From RBG-13-43-22 sp040755035 (lineage in GTDB: Bacteria > Desulfobacterota > RBG-13-43-22), in NCBI GenBank assembly GCA_040755035.1, contig JBFMBU010000030.1:1-64000 (forward strand): a stretch of DNA of 64,000 bases. Reading direction: 5' to 3'. The translations under genes were made by a program, and so were the position numbers. The notes beneath the pieces were generated by a model. It did not search any database, was not told where the DNA came from, and worked only from the letters and a program-made list of their open reading frames with translations. Below, one piece after another: positions 8,614 to 17,043 of the stretch (position 1 is the first letter of the stretch; the number at the start of each line of letters is the position of its first letter).

Positions 8614-8648
8614 GTTCTCATCCGGAAGGTCCTTTTCCGGATGAGAAC
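8614..8648. repeat. solo hairpin of the TCATCCGGAA family
   Basis: GTTCTCATCCGGAAGG pairs with CCTTTTCCGGATGAGAAC over nearly its whole length. It sits in the divergent region between larB and prmA, so it is not acting as a terminator. Confidence 0.7.
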
Positions 8649-8709
8649 TAATTGGTTTGCTTTTCCAGTTCTCTTTGTTTAAAATACAAGGTATTCTTTT
8701 TTCTGTCAA

Positions 8710-9636
8710 ATGGATCAGAAGGTGATGAACCCTCCCCTGTCTTGGATCGAGGTCTGTTTAACGGTAGATCCGCAATTGAGCGAGTCCTGCAGTTCCATCA
8801 TTTTTGAGGAAACCGGTCAGGGATCGATAACCGAGGACCCTGCTGTCGGCATCAGCGGTGTTTCCAGGCTCCGGGCCTATCTGCCCAAAGATATCTCCTT
8901 TCGTCATAACTTGCTTAAACTAAGGAAACGGGTCTTTGACCTTCATACCCATTTCCCGGAATTCCCCTCTCCCCATTGGGACTTGCGCCAAATTTTCGCT
9001 GAAAATTGGCAGGAAAATTGGAAAAAATACTTCAAACCTCTCAGGGTCTGCTCCAATATTATCGTCTGCCCGACCTGGGAGACCTTCGAGCCCCAGGCGG
9101 GAGAGAGGGTAATAAGACTGGACCCCGGCCAGGCCTTCGGCACTGGGGGCCACCTCAGTACCCGTCTTTGCCTGAAGGCTATGGAATCCCTTTCCCGAGG
9201 GCCTTGGGCCGCAGATTCCCTCTTTTCGCGGGTCCTGGATGTGGGCACAGGAAGCGGCATCCTGGCCTTGGCCGCGGCTTGTTTTCAGGCCCGCCGGGTA
9301 CTGGCCATTGACAATGACCCCCTGGCCGTGGAGGCCGCCCAGGCCCATGTACGGCTGAATCAAATGGAAGACATTATCCGGGTGGAACTGGCCACGCCGG
9401 AAACGGTCCAGGGTCCTTTTTCTTTGATTTTGGCCAACCTGACTCTCAATGATCTGCTATCCCTGGCCCCGACGCTGAAAAACCATTTGGCTCCCAAAGG
9501 TATCCTGGTAACCTCCGGCGTTTTGGGCTCCCAGGCCGGCCTCTTAATCCGTACCCTGGCCCGGGAAAAGGTCCCCCTGGAAACCCTGATCCTGGAGGAG
9601 GAATGGGCCTGTGTTATCTTTCGCGCCGAAAAATAG
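8710..9636 (+). CDS. prmA: ribosomal protein L11 methyltransferase
   Basis: 308 residues. PrmA trimethylates ribosomal protein L11 using S-adenosylmethionine. The N-terminal substrate-recognition part contains NWQENWKKYFKPL. The catalytic part has the family signature LDPGQAFGTGGH, the SAM-binding motif DVGTGSGILALAA and the acidic end of beta-2, AIDNDP. A second in-frame ATG at 8725 with AAGG just upstream is an alternative start. rsmE follows 19 bp downstream, the common prmA-rsmE arrangement. Nothing is unusual apart from ANLTLN replacing the more usual ANI motif. Confidence 0.94.
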   Translation: MDQKVMNPPLSWIEVCLTVDPQLSESCSSIIFEETGQGSITEDPAVGISGVSRLRAYLPKDISFRHNLLKLRKRVFDLHTHFPEFPSPHWDLRQIFAENWQENWKKYFKPLRVCSNIIVCPTWETFEPQAGERVIRLDPGQAFGTGGHLSTRLCLKAMESLSRGPWAADSLFSRVLDVGTGSGILALAAACFQARRVLAIDNDPLAVEAAQAHVRLNQMEDIIRVELATPETVQGPFSLILANLTLNDLLSLAPTLKNHLAPKGILVTSGVLGSQAGLLIRTLAREKVPLETLILEEEWACVIFRAEK

Positions 9637-9655
9637 AAGGGGGAGGGCCTGAACC

Positions 9656-10423
9656 ATGCGTCGGTTTTTTATTCCAAGGGATCGGGTCCAAGGCCCCGCT
9701 CCTTTTCTGGATGGAGACGAGGCCCGACATATGATTCAGGTATTAAGGAGAAAGCCCGGAGACCGGGTTGTCCTCTTTGACGATTCCGATCATGAATTTC
9801 AGGCCCGCATAGCCTCCATCACCGCCACCAGGGTTTTTCTTGAAATTTCGGAACAGCGGACTATCATCCGGGAATCTCCGCTCCGGATAACCCTCGGGGT
9901 TCCCCTGATCCGCTCTCAACCGCTGGACTGGATGCTGCAAAAAGGAACCGAGTTGGGCGTAACCGCTTTTCGCCCTTTTTTCTCCCGGTTCAGCCGACGA
10001 AATTTTGAAAAAACAGGCCGGGATTCCCGCCTGGACCACAGCCGAAAAATCCTTATCGAATCGGTCAAACAATGCGGGCGGAATGTCCTGCCCCGGTTTT
10101 TTCCCGCGGTTTCCTTTTCGGAGCTTTTAGAACTGGAGGAAGGAGATTTAAAATTCATTCCCTACGAGAACGAAACCTGCCGGACCTTGAAAGATCTTCA
10201 TCGGCAGGCCTCTCCTCCCCATTCAGTAACCGTTCTGATCGGTCCTGAAGGAGGATTTTCAGAAGAAGAGCATAGCCTGGCCGGGGAAAAGGGCTTTGTC
10301 TCCGTTTCCCTGGGACCCAGGATCCTGCGTTCCGAAACGGCGGCCTTGACCTTCATCTCCATGCTTCAATTCCTCTGGGGGGACATGGGGGGAAGCGGGA
10401 ATTTGGCAGATTTTAAAGAATAA
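9656..10423 (+). CDS. rsmE: 16S rRNA (uracil-1498-N3)-methyltransferase
   Basis: 255 residues. RsmE is a SPOUT (knotted) methyltransferase acting on U1498 of 16S rRNA. Visible are the N-terminal PUA-like part (HMIQVLRRKPGDRVVLFD), the conserved LDWMLQKGTELGV, the substrate segment ESVKQCGRNVLPRF, and the knot motifs LIGPEGGFSEEE and SLGPRILRSETA. The start ATG at 9656 is preceded by GGGGGAGGG. It is in an operon with prmA. Confidence 0.95.
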   Translation: MRRFFIPRDRVQGPAPFLDGDEARHMIQVLRRKPGDRVVLFDDSDHEFQARIASITATRVFLEISEQRTIIRESPLRITLGVPLIRSQPLDWMLQKGTELGVTAFRPFFSRFSRRNFEKTGRDSRLDHSRKILIESVKQCGRNVLPRFFPAVSFSELLELEEGDLKFIPYENETCRTLKDLHRQASPPHSVTVLIGPEGGFSEEEHSLAGEKGFVSVSLGPRILRSETAALTFISMLQFLWGDMGGSGNLADFKE

Positions 10424-10427
10424 TGGT

Positions 10428-10456
10428 TGCGGGTCGCGGGTTGCGGGTTGCGGGTG
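10428..10456. repeat. iterated-word repeat GGTTGCGGGT
   Basis: A short run in which GTTGCGGGT and GTCGCGGGT alternate three to four times directly after rsmE. It is similar in style to the word-like arms found in 31.7-43.3 kb, but no complementary arm is seen nearby. Confidence 0.5.
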
Positions 10457-10465
10457 ATGATCTCG

Positions 10466-10568
10466 CAAAAAGTCAGAAAATCCTTTTGGGGTCATTTCGA
10501 CCCGGTCGGCCTCGCCGACCCTGAAAGAAGCTTCCTTTCGGAAGCCGAGGGGGAGAAATCTTGAAACC
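10466..10568. repeat. partial copy of the GTCATTTCGAC element
   Basis: The left end, AAAAGTCAGAAAATCC...GTCATTTCGACC, matches the reverse complement of the right end of the element at 55867-56031, and GAGAAATCTT recurs in both. Inside are small hairpins (GGTCGGC/GCCGACC and CTTCC/GGAAG). A matching second terminus is not clear, so the copy looks truncated or drifted. Confidence 0.5.
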
Positions 10569-10678
10569 TCTAATCCTTGACCCCTTTCGACCAACCAATT
10601 GGGAGAAGAACCTATTTTTATGGAAAAATAGTCACGGGAAAGAATATAGCCCGGCTGTATTTCTAAAAGGAGGGAACT

Positions 10679-11077
10679 ATGCGCTGTCCTAAATGTGGAT
10701 TCATCAGTTTTGATTACCTGGAAACTTGTGTCAAGTGCAACGCTGATCTTATCGAGGAAAGACGTCGCTTGAATCTTCCAGGGTTCCATCCCCATCCGAT
10801 TTCTTTACAGGAAATCCAGGATCGGGTCCCGCTTATGTCCCAAAAAGAAAAGGAAACGATAAAGGAGACGGTGATCCCGAAGTCTAAACTTCCGGAAACC
10901 CCCGCGGCAAGCCCCGCGACCAGCCGGATCGTTCCGGACCAAGGGTTCGCTCTTGATCTCTCCGCTCCCTTTGATCTGAAAAAACCGTCCCGGGAATCGG
11001 CCGGGTCTTCCTTGGGAGAAAAAGACTTGGAATTATCACTGGAAGGATTGGAAATTAATATCAAACCCAATGACTGA
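10679..11077 (+). CDS. small zinc-ribbon protein of unknown function
   Basis: 132 residues with an N-terminal treble of cysteines typical of a zinc ribbon: CPKC at residues 3-6 and CVKC at about 17-20. The rest is low-complexity, Ser/Pro/Glu-rich and probably disordered, ending in short LEL/LSL repeats. The strong ribosome site (AAAGGAGGG, 6 bases before ATG) argues that it is a real gene. No catalytic domain is seen. It lies between rsmE and tRNA-Phe. It may be an adaptor or regulatory protein; I do not recognise the family. Confidence 0.75.
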   Translation: MRCPKCGFISFDYLETCVKCNADLIEERRRLNLPGFHPHPISLQEIQDRVPLMSQKEKETIKETVIPKSKLPETPAASPATSRIVPDQGFALDLSAPFDLKKPSRESAGSSLGEKDLELSLEGLEINIKPND

Positions 11078-11145
11078 TCTGACCTGATCCCCTTTGATTT
11101 GGAAAAGGACTGCTTCCTGCGGATGAAAACCCGAGGTTTTTTTCC

Positions 11146-11174
11146 TTGACAAAAAGGCTGGAAATGTTTAAGTC
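11146..11174 (+). promoter_or_regulatory. candidate sigma-70 promoter of tRNA-Phe
   Basis: A perfect -35 TTGACA at 11146-11151 lies 16-17 bases before a weak -10 (TTAAGT/TAAGTC), about 10 bases upstream of the tRNA 5' end. Spacing is good; the -10 match is poor. Confidence 0.45.
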
Positions 11175-11183
11175 TCCTCATGT

Positions 11184-11243
<60 letters not shown>

Positions 11244-11259
<16 letters not shown>

Positions 11260-11316
11260 CCAAGGCCTTTTACTGCCGGCCTGGGTCTTGGCACCACCAA
11301 GGCCTTTTTCTGCCGG
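11244..11316. repeat. 36-bp tandem duplication of the tRNA-Phe 3' end
   Basis: Copy 1 (11244-11279) begins in the T arm of tRNA-Phe and runs through CCA into the 3' flank. Copy 2 (11281-11316) repeats it with two mismatches and a one-base gap. Such duplicates of a tRNA 3' end can be left by integrase-mediated insertion and excision, but simple slippage would give the same picture. Confidence 0.85.
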
Positions 11317-11427
11317 TGAACAGCATTCAAAACCTTTTCCGTTTTCTTCCGTTACCAATCGACTGAAAAGTGCGGGAGCCTTCCATTGAAATCCCCTGAA
11401 CAGTTATTTTTGCTGAGGTAAACCCTC

Positions 11428-12945
11428 ATGAATCTTGCCCACCATTTGGAACGATCGGCCTTTTTCTTTCCGGACCGACCGGCTGTTTGCCGGGACGGAT
11501 TGGAGATGACCTATGCTGAACTTAATGATTCGGCCAACCGCGTAGCCGCAGGTCTGGTCGAGTCGGGGATCAGACCGGGAGACCTGATCGGGCTTTGTGC
11601 CCCCAACTCGGTCGAGTGGATCATTTTTTATTTCGCTGTCCTCAAAGCCGGTGCGGTGGCGGTCACCTTATCGGCCCTGCTTACCGGTGATGAACTTTCC
11701 CTTCTGGTGGCACATGCCCGCCTGCGCCTGATGTACGCTTCCCCCGATAAGCTGAAAGACCTGGAAGGACTAAAAAACCTCCAGCTATTGGAAAAAATTA
11801 TCTGTGACGGCGGTGATCTGGATCTAAAAACGCTCCTGGCTATGGGCAGTGGAGTCTTTAAAACCATAGAACGGGACCCGGACGATACGGCCGCCGTTTT
11901 ATATACCGGCGGAACCACCGGTACCCCGAAGGGGGTTATGCTCACCCATGAAAGCATCAGTCTTTCCAGTTGCTCCGTGGCCCGGTTCGAACGCTCCATG
12001 GAAACCGACCGGGCCGTTTGTTTTATGCCCTTCAATCACGTTTTCGGCCAGATCCATATTATGAACGCCACCATCGTCAGCGCCGGCTGCCTGGAATTGC
12101 TCCCTTCCTTTGACCTCCTCCAGGTCATGGAAGTCCTGGAAGCCGGTCGGGCTACCAAATTTTATGCCGTTCCCACGGTGTATATCCGTCTCCTGTCCCT
12201 GGGGGACCTGGAAAAAAGAGTGGGCAGGCTGCGATACTGTTTTTCAGCCGCTGCCAGCCTGGCCGGGGAAGTGGTCAAACAGTGGAAGGAGAGGACCGGG
12301 ATTACCATCGCCGAATCCTACGGCATGACCGAAGGTATGCCGATTACCTATAACCATTATTATCAGCACCGCGTCGGATCGGTGGGCCAATCGATCTGCG
12401 GAGTGGAGATACAGATCCGGGACACCAAGGGAAACCTCCTGGAAAAAGGCCGTGAAGGTGAAATCTGCGTCCGGGGCCGGGTGGTCATGAAGGGCTATCT
12501 GCATAATCCGGAAGCCACGCGCTCCGCTTTCTGGGAAAAAGGCTGGTACCGTTCCGGGGATATCGGGCTCTTTGATCAAGATGAATATTTGTATATCGTC
12601 GACCGCCTTAAAGACCTGATTATCACCGGCGGGGAGAACGTCTATCCTCGAGAGGTGGAGGAGGTGCTTTATACGCTTCCGGAAGTGGAAGAATGCGCCG
12701 TTGTCGGGGTATCGGACCGGGAGTGGGGCGAAAAGGTGACGGCCTTTATCATCCCTAAAGCCGGGCATACCATTCAGGCCGAGGAGATGAAACGTTTTTT
12801 AAAGACGCGCCTTTCCGCCTTTAAGGTGCCCAAGGAGTATGTTACGGTATCGGTGCTGCCCAAAAGTCCTACCGGTAAAATCCTAAAAAGGGAATTGAGA
12901 GATAGGCAGGCCCGGGAGGGGAAAAACATTCGGGAGGGAAACTAA
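11428..12945 (+). CDS. AMP-forming acyl-CoA synthetase
   Basis: 505 residues of the class I adenylate-forming family, which activates a carboxylic acid to acyl-AMP and then acyl-CoA. Motifs in order: P-loop YTGGTTGTPKGV, the substrate-side ESYGMTEG (A5), the adenosine-contacting YRSGDIG (A7), the hinge DRLKDLIITGGENVYPREVE (A8), and the catalytic Lys in SPTGKILKREL (A10). It is close to medium/long-chain or aryl ligases; the acid cannot be named from sequence. It precedes the Liv-type transporter cluster but is separated from livG by about 530 bp containing a repeat element, so cotranscription is uncertain. Confidence 0.9.
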   Translation: MNLAHHLERSAFFFPDRPAVCRDGLEMTYAELNDSANRVAAGLVESGIRPGDLIGLCAPNSVEWIIFYFAVLKAGAVAVTLSALLTGDELSLLVAHARLRLMYASPDKLKDLEGLKNLQLLEKIICDGGDLDLKTLLAMGSGVFKTIERDPDDTAAVLYTGGTTGTPKGVMLTHESISLSSCSVARFERSMETDRAVCFMPFNHVFGQIHIMNATIVSAGCLELLPSFDLLQVMEVLEAGRATKFYAVPTVYIRLLSLGDLEKRVGRLRYCFSAAASLAGEVVKQWKERTGITIAESYGMTEGMPITYNHYYQHRVGSVGQSICGVEIQIRDTKGNLLEKGREGEICVRGRVVMKGYLHNPEATRSAFWEKGWYRSGDIGLFDQDEYLYIVDRLKDLIITGGENVYPREVEEVLYTLPEVEECAVVGVSDREWGEKVTAFIIPKAGHTIQAEEMKRFLKTRLSAFKVPKEYVTVSVLPKSPTGKILKRELRDRQAREGKNIREGN

Positions 12946-13017
12946 ATAAATTGACTTTTTAACTATTGACTTTTTCATTCCAGTTTAGTAAGCCATATAA
13001 ACAATGGTACCGCCCTT

Positions 13018-13285
13018 TTGAAAAATTGTATCATTTTAGTTTTATTAAAACGGAAAACCCTTTTTTTGCCACCGACAAAGGCGGGACAGGAGGAAGACGA
13101 CTTGTCTTCCTCCTGCCGTCAGGCCCTTCGGGCAATTAAACTCTGCTTCGCGCCAGCGACGGCTGGTTGGCCTGGCCCCTGGGTTTGTCGGGGCCGGGCC
13201 AAGAATCTATCGTCCGGTCTTTGTCTGTGTGCGTCTGTGGCTAAAAACATTTTTCAAACAACTAAAGTGTTACGAAAAATTTAGT
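13018..13285. repeat. MITE-like element with GCCAC.GAC ends
   Basis: The left arm has GTATCATTTTAG (13028-13039) then TTTTTGCCACCGACAAAG. The right arm mirrors it with CTTTGTCTGTGTGCGTC, TGTGGCTAAAAA and CTAAAGTGTTAC (13262-13273). A perfect hairpin AGGAGGAAGAC/GTCTTCCTCCT sits at 13088-13114. No frame looks coding. It occupies the gene-free stretch 12946-13472. The GTATCATTTTAG word is shared with the element near 1.25-1.57 kb. Confidence 0.5.
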
Positions 13286-13472
13286 GTTCGGTTAAAGGGT
13301 CTGCCGCCCGGATACGACACCAAAGGAGATATTTTTTTCAGTCTGAAAAATTTTTCAATTTTCAACCCCACCCCTAATGTAATTTTTTGGAACACAGGTC
13401 CAAGGTTTACGACTCGAAAAAACATCCGTCTTCCCCGGCAATGCTCGCTGAAGGGAAGACTGGGGGCCTCCG

Positions 13473-14288
13473 GTGGAAACGGATCAAGTCAAACTTCGGA
13501 TTACTAACCTTTCCCTTAGTTTCGGAGGCGTCAGCGCCCTCACCGAAATATCCCTCGATGTTCGAGACCAGGAAATCCTGGCCATTATCGGACCCAACGG
13601 CGCCGGTAAAACGGCCCTCCTGAACTGTATCAACGGCTTCTATAAACCCCAACAGGGCGAAATCTACTACCAAGGTCAAAAAATCACCCGCCTGCGCCCG
13701 GACAAACTGGCCGGCCTGGGAATCGCCAGGACGTTCCAGAACATTGAGCTTTATACCGGATTGACCACCCAGGACAACATCATGGCCGCCCGGCATGTCC
13801 TGATGAGGCAAAATTTCTTAAGCGGGGCCTTTTTTTTCGGTCCGGCCCTCAAAGAAGAAGTCAGCCATCGCCGGGTGGCTGAGGAAATTATCGATTTTCT
13901 GGAAATCGCCCCTATCAGAAAAAAAGTGGTGGGGAAATTACCCTATGGCCTGCGTAAAAGGGTCGAACTGGCCAGGGCCTTGGCTTTGGAACCGAAAGTC
14001 CTTCTTTTGGATGAGCCCATGGCCGGCATGAATCTGGAGGAAAAAGAAGACATGGCCCGTTTTATTATCGATGTCTTCGAAGGCCAGGGGGCGACCTACC
14101 CTGAAACGCCGGTCCTGCGCGACGGTATCGGCTGCATTATTCTCATCGAACATGACATGGGCGTGGTTATGGACATTGCCAGCCGGATCGCCGTCCTCAA
14201 TTTCGGGCGCAAGATCGCCGAAGGGACTCCGGAGAAAATCAGCACCAATCCCGAGGTGATCAGCGCTTATCTGGGGAAAGGGAAATAG
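13473..14288 (+). CDS. livG: branched-chain amino acid-type ABC transporter ATP-binding protein LivG
   Basis: 271 residues. An ABC ATPase of the LivG type, energising import with LivF. Walker A is GPNGAGKT, the Q-loop is ARTFQNIELY, the signature is the LivG variant LPYGLRKRVELARAL, Walker B is VLLLDEP, and the switch His is in IEHDMG. An insert of roughly 18 residues lies between Walker B and the H-loop (after FIIDVF). The start is GTG at 13473; no in-frame ATG is near, and GGGGG stands about 7 bases upstream. It is the first gene of a plus-strand transporter operon. Substrates of this family include amino acids, but also aromatic and fatty acids and amides. Confidence 0.92.
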   Translation: METDQVKLRITNLSLSFGGVSALTEISLDVRDQEILAIIGPNGAGKTALLNCINGFYKPQQGEIYYQGQKITRLRPDKLAGLGIARTFQNIELYTGLTTQDNIMAARHVLMRQNFLSGAFFFGPALKEEVSHRRVAEEIIDFLEIAPIRKKVVGKLPYGLRKRVELARALALEPKVLLLDEPMAGMNLEEKEDMARFIIDVFEGQGATYPETPVLRDGIGCIILIEHDMGVVMDIASRIAVLNFGRKIAEGTPEKISTNPEVISAYLGKGK

Positions 14289-14307
14289 ATTCTCCCAAGG
14301 TTTTTAT

Positions 14308-15102
14308 ATGCTCCAGGTCAACAACATCGAAGTGGTTTACATGAACGTCATCCAGGTTTTGCGGGGCGTTTCCCTGGAGGTAAAGGAAGGCAACATTGTC
14401 GCCCTGCTCGGGGCCAATGGGGCCGGGAAAACCACCACCCTCAAGGCCATTTCCGGTATGCTGAAAACGGAAGAAGGAAAGGTAACGGAGGGAGAGATCC
14501 TTTTTAACGGCCGGCGGATTGAAGCCCTTGGCCCGGAGGCGGTTTCGGCCCTGGGGATCAGCCAGGCCATGGAAGGCCGAAGGGTACTGGAACACTTGAG
14601 CGTGGAAGAGAATTTAATGGTCGGGGCTTATTGTCGAAAAGACCGGGGGGGCGTCAAACAGGATTTGGAAATGGTCCTGCGGTATTTTCCCAGAATCAAA
14701 GATCTGCGGCGGAGAATCAGCGGATATCTGTCCGGCGGGGAACAACAGATGCTGGTCATCGGCCGGGCCCTCATGGCTCGACCCCGGTTAATGCTCCTGG
14801 ATGAACCCTCTCTGGGATTGGCCCCTTTGCTGGTCCAGGACATCTACGAGATCATTCAAAGAATAGGGGCCGAACAAAAAATGTCGATATTATTGGTAGA
14901 GCAAAATGTCAATGCCGCCCTGGGCATAGCCGACTACGGATATATCATGGAAAACGGGCGGGTGGTTTTAAGCGGTCCGGCCGAAAAGTTGAAAGACAAT
15001 GCCGATGTCCGGGAATTTTATTTGGGCCTCTCCGCTGTCGGTTCCCGCAAGAGTTATCGGGAGGTCAAACATTACCGGAGGAAAAAACGCTGGATAGGGT
15101 GA
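14308..15102 (+). CDS. livF: branched-chain amino acid-type ABC transporter ATP-binding protein LivF
   Basis: 264 residues. The second ABC ATPase of the importer, with Walker A GANGAGKT, signature YLSGGEQQML, Walker B LMLLDEPSLGLAP and H-loop VEQNV. The family is usually about 235 residues; here a basic C-terminal tail (KHYRRKKRWIG) extends beyond the typical end. It starts at ATG 14308, 19 bp after livG, and stops 3 bp before the next gene, so the three are surely cotranscribed. Confidence 0.93.
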   Translation: MLQVNNIEVVYMNVIQVLRGVSLEVKEGNIVALLGANGAGKTTTLKAISGMLKTEEGKVTEGEILFNGRRIEALGPEAVSALGISQAMEGRRVLEHLSVEENLMVGAYCRKDRGGVKQDLEMVLRYFPRIKDLRRRISGYLSGGEQQMLVIGRALMARPRLMLLDEPSLGLAPLLVQDIYEIIQRIGAEQKMSILLVEQNVNAALGIADYGYIMENGRVVLSGPAEKLKDNADVREFYLGLSAVGSRKSYREVKHYRRKKRWIG

Positions 15103-15105
15103 AAA

Positions 15106-17028
15106 ATGGATAGGGGGCTGCAAGCTTTTCAGGAAAAAGGCGATACCTGGCCCAAGGTCCTGCGCTATAACGCCGACCGCTTTGGCCATAGTCGCCGGGC
15201 TATGCGTCACAAGCACTATGGCCTCTGGCAACCCTACACCTGGCAGGATTATTATGACCAGGTGAAACAACTGGCCTTGGGATTACAGACCCAGGGTCTC
15301 CAAACCGGCGACAGGGTCCTGATCGTCGGAGATAACACCCCCCAATGGTATCAGGCTGAACTGGCAGTCCAGGCCCTTAGGGGCATAGCCGTAGGGGTCT
15401 GCCCGGACCTGCTGCCCCAGGAAATAAAGGGGGTCTCTGAAAATGCGGAAGCCCGTTTTGCTGTCGTTGAGGATCAGGAGCAGGTGGATAAGTTTCTTGC
15501 TCTTATGAACGAACTCCCAGGCCTGGAAAAGGTTATTTTTTGGAACTATAAAGGGCTGGCGCATTACCGGGAACCGCTGCTGATGGGCTACAATCAGGTC
15601 CTGGAACAAGGGGCCAGAATAGCCGGGGAACATCCCGGGCTTTTTGAGGAACTGCTGGAAAAAGGAAAGGCCGACGATGTCTGTGCCCTGGTTTATACCT
15701 CAGGGACCTGCTCGGACGTACCCAAAGGAGTGGTCCACACCTTCCGATCCATGAGGGCCGGGGCTGAAGCCCTTCTCCGGCTGGACCCCTGGCAACCGGA
15801 AGACAACCTTCTCCCCTTCCTCCCCCCGGCCTGGATGCCCGAGCAGTGGCTGAATATCGGCTGTCATCTCCTGTCGGCCTGCACCCTGAACTTCGCCGAA
15901 TCCCCGGAGACTCAGCAACGGGACCTGAAGGAAACCGGACCCAGCATAGTATCCATGAATGCCGCCATGTGGGAGAGCCAGGCTTCCCTGATTCAAGCCC
16001 GCATGCAGGACACCGATGCCCTGCAAAAAGCCCTTTACCGCTTGCTGATGCCCCTGGGATACAAGGCCGCCGACAGACGTATTAAAAAAGAAAGTCCGGG
16101 GATAATCAATAAGGTTCTTTTTCGCCTGGCGGAAAAAATCCTCTTCAAACCACTGAGAAAAAGCCTGGGGCTGGGTCAGGGACGGATCGGTTACAGCTTC
16201 GGGGCTGTTCTCAATCCCGAAATCCTGCGTTTCTTTCAGTCCCTGAATCTTCCCCTGAAAAACATTTATTTTTCCACCGAAGCCGGACCCTTGACCGGGG
16301 TCAGCGCCGCTGAATGCACCTATGAAACCCCCGTCCCCATTCCCGGGGAAGCGGAGGTGAAGATCAACGAAATGGGAGAAATACTATACCGCCAGGCCGC
16401 TCTTTTTTCCGGTTATTATAATAATCCGGCCTTGACCGAAGCGGTGTTTGAACAAGGATGGTTTCACAGCGGAGACCAGGGGTTTTTTCGGGAAGACGGC
16501 CAACTCCACATCGAGGGCAGGATATCGGAAATGGTCTCCCTGACCGAGGACATTAGGCTTTTTCCGCAGAGGATAGAGGGCCGGCTGAAATTAAGTCCCC
16601 ATATTAAAGAAGCCTGGGTTTTTGTCGGGCCCGACCGCGCCTATGTTTCAGCCGTCATCATTATCAACTTCCAGTCGGTCAGCCGCTGGGCCGGGCGGAA
16701 TCGGGTGGCCTTTTCCAACCTGGCCGATCTTGTTCAACAAGCGGAAGTGCAGGCCTTGGTTCGGGAGGAAATCGCCCGGGTCAACAGCGGGCTGGAACCG
16801 GCTTTCCGGATAAAAAAACTGGTTTGCTTTCATCGGGAGCTGGACCCTGATGAAGGGGAAGTAACCCGAAACCGGAAGCTGAGAAGGGCCTTTCTGGAAA
16901 AGCGTTACCGGGAATTGGTGGAATCGATCTATCAAGGGAGCGAAGAAGTAGTGATGGAATCCCAAATCCGACAATCCGGCGGAGGGAGCAGGACCGTTCA
17001 AACCAGGCTCACTATCCTTTCTTTATAA
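15106..17028 (+). CDS. AMP-binding long-chain acyl-CoA synthetase-like protein within the liv operon
   Basis: 640 residues, related to long-chain fatty-acyl-CoA synthetases. The P-loop is irregular (YTSGTCSDVPKGV, with one extra residue compared with YTSGTTGxPKGV). The A5 region reads IYFSTEAG and A7 reads WFHSGDQGF. A8 is altered (GRISEMVSLTEDIRLFP), and the catalytic Lys region is EVTRNRKLRR. It is therefore probably an active but divergent ligase. It sits between livF (3 bp gap) and livH (15 bp gap), which implies that imported acids are converted to CoA thioesters as they enter. The most likely substrates are fatty or aromatic acids rather than amino acids; this is inference from context. 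Confidence 0.85.
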   Translation: MDRGLQAFQEKGDTWPKVLRYNADRFGHSRRAMRHKHYGLWQPYTWQDYYDQVKQLALGLQTQGLQTGDRVLIVGDNTPQWYQAELAVQALRGIAVGVCPDLLPQEIKGVSENAEARFAVVEDQEQVDKFLALMNELPGLEKVIFWNYKGLAHYREPLLMGYNQVLEQGARIAGEHPGLFEELLEKGKADDVCALVYTSGTCSDVPKGVVHTFRSMRAGAEALLRLDPWQPEDNLLPFLPPAWMPEQWLNIGCHLLSACTLNFAESPETQQRDLKETGPSIVSMNAAMWESQASLIQARMQDTDALQKALYRLLMPLGYKAADRRIKKESPGIINKVLFRLAEKILFKPLRKSLGLGQGRIGYSFGAVLNPEILRFFQSLNLPLKNIYFSTEAGPLTGVSAAECTYETPVPIPGEAEVKINEMGEILYRQAALFSGYYNNPALTEAVFEQGWFHSGDQGFFREDGQLHIEGRISEMVSLTEDIRLFPQRIEGRLKLSPHIKEAWVFVGPDRAYVSAVIIINFQSVSRWAGRNRVAFSNLADLVQQAEVQALVREEIARVNSGLEPAFRIKKLVCFHRELDPDEGEVTRNRKLRRAFLEKRYRELVESIYQGSEEVVMESQIRQSGGGSRTVQTRLTILSL

Positions 17029-17043
17029 GGGGGCTTTTCCTTC

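Noticed and set aside
10259..10795. Minus-strand frame over rsmE 3' end
   Set aside because: It overlaps rsmE and the zinc-ribbon gene and includes repeat sequence; low-complexity translation.
11281..11316. A second tRNA after tRNA-Phe
   Set aside because: Only the 3' quarter is duplicated; no cloverleaf is possible.
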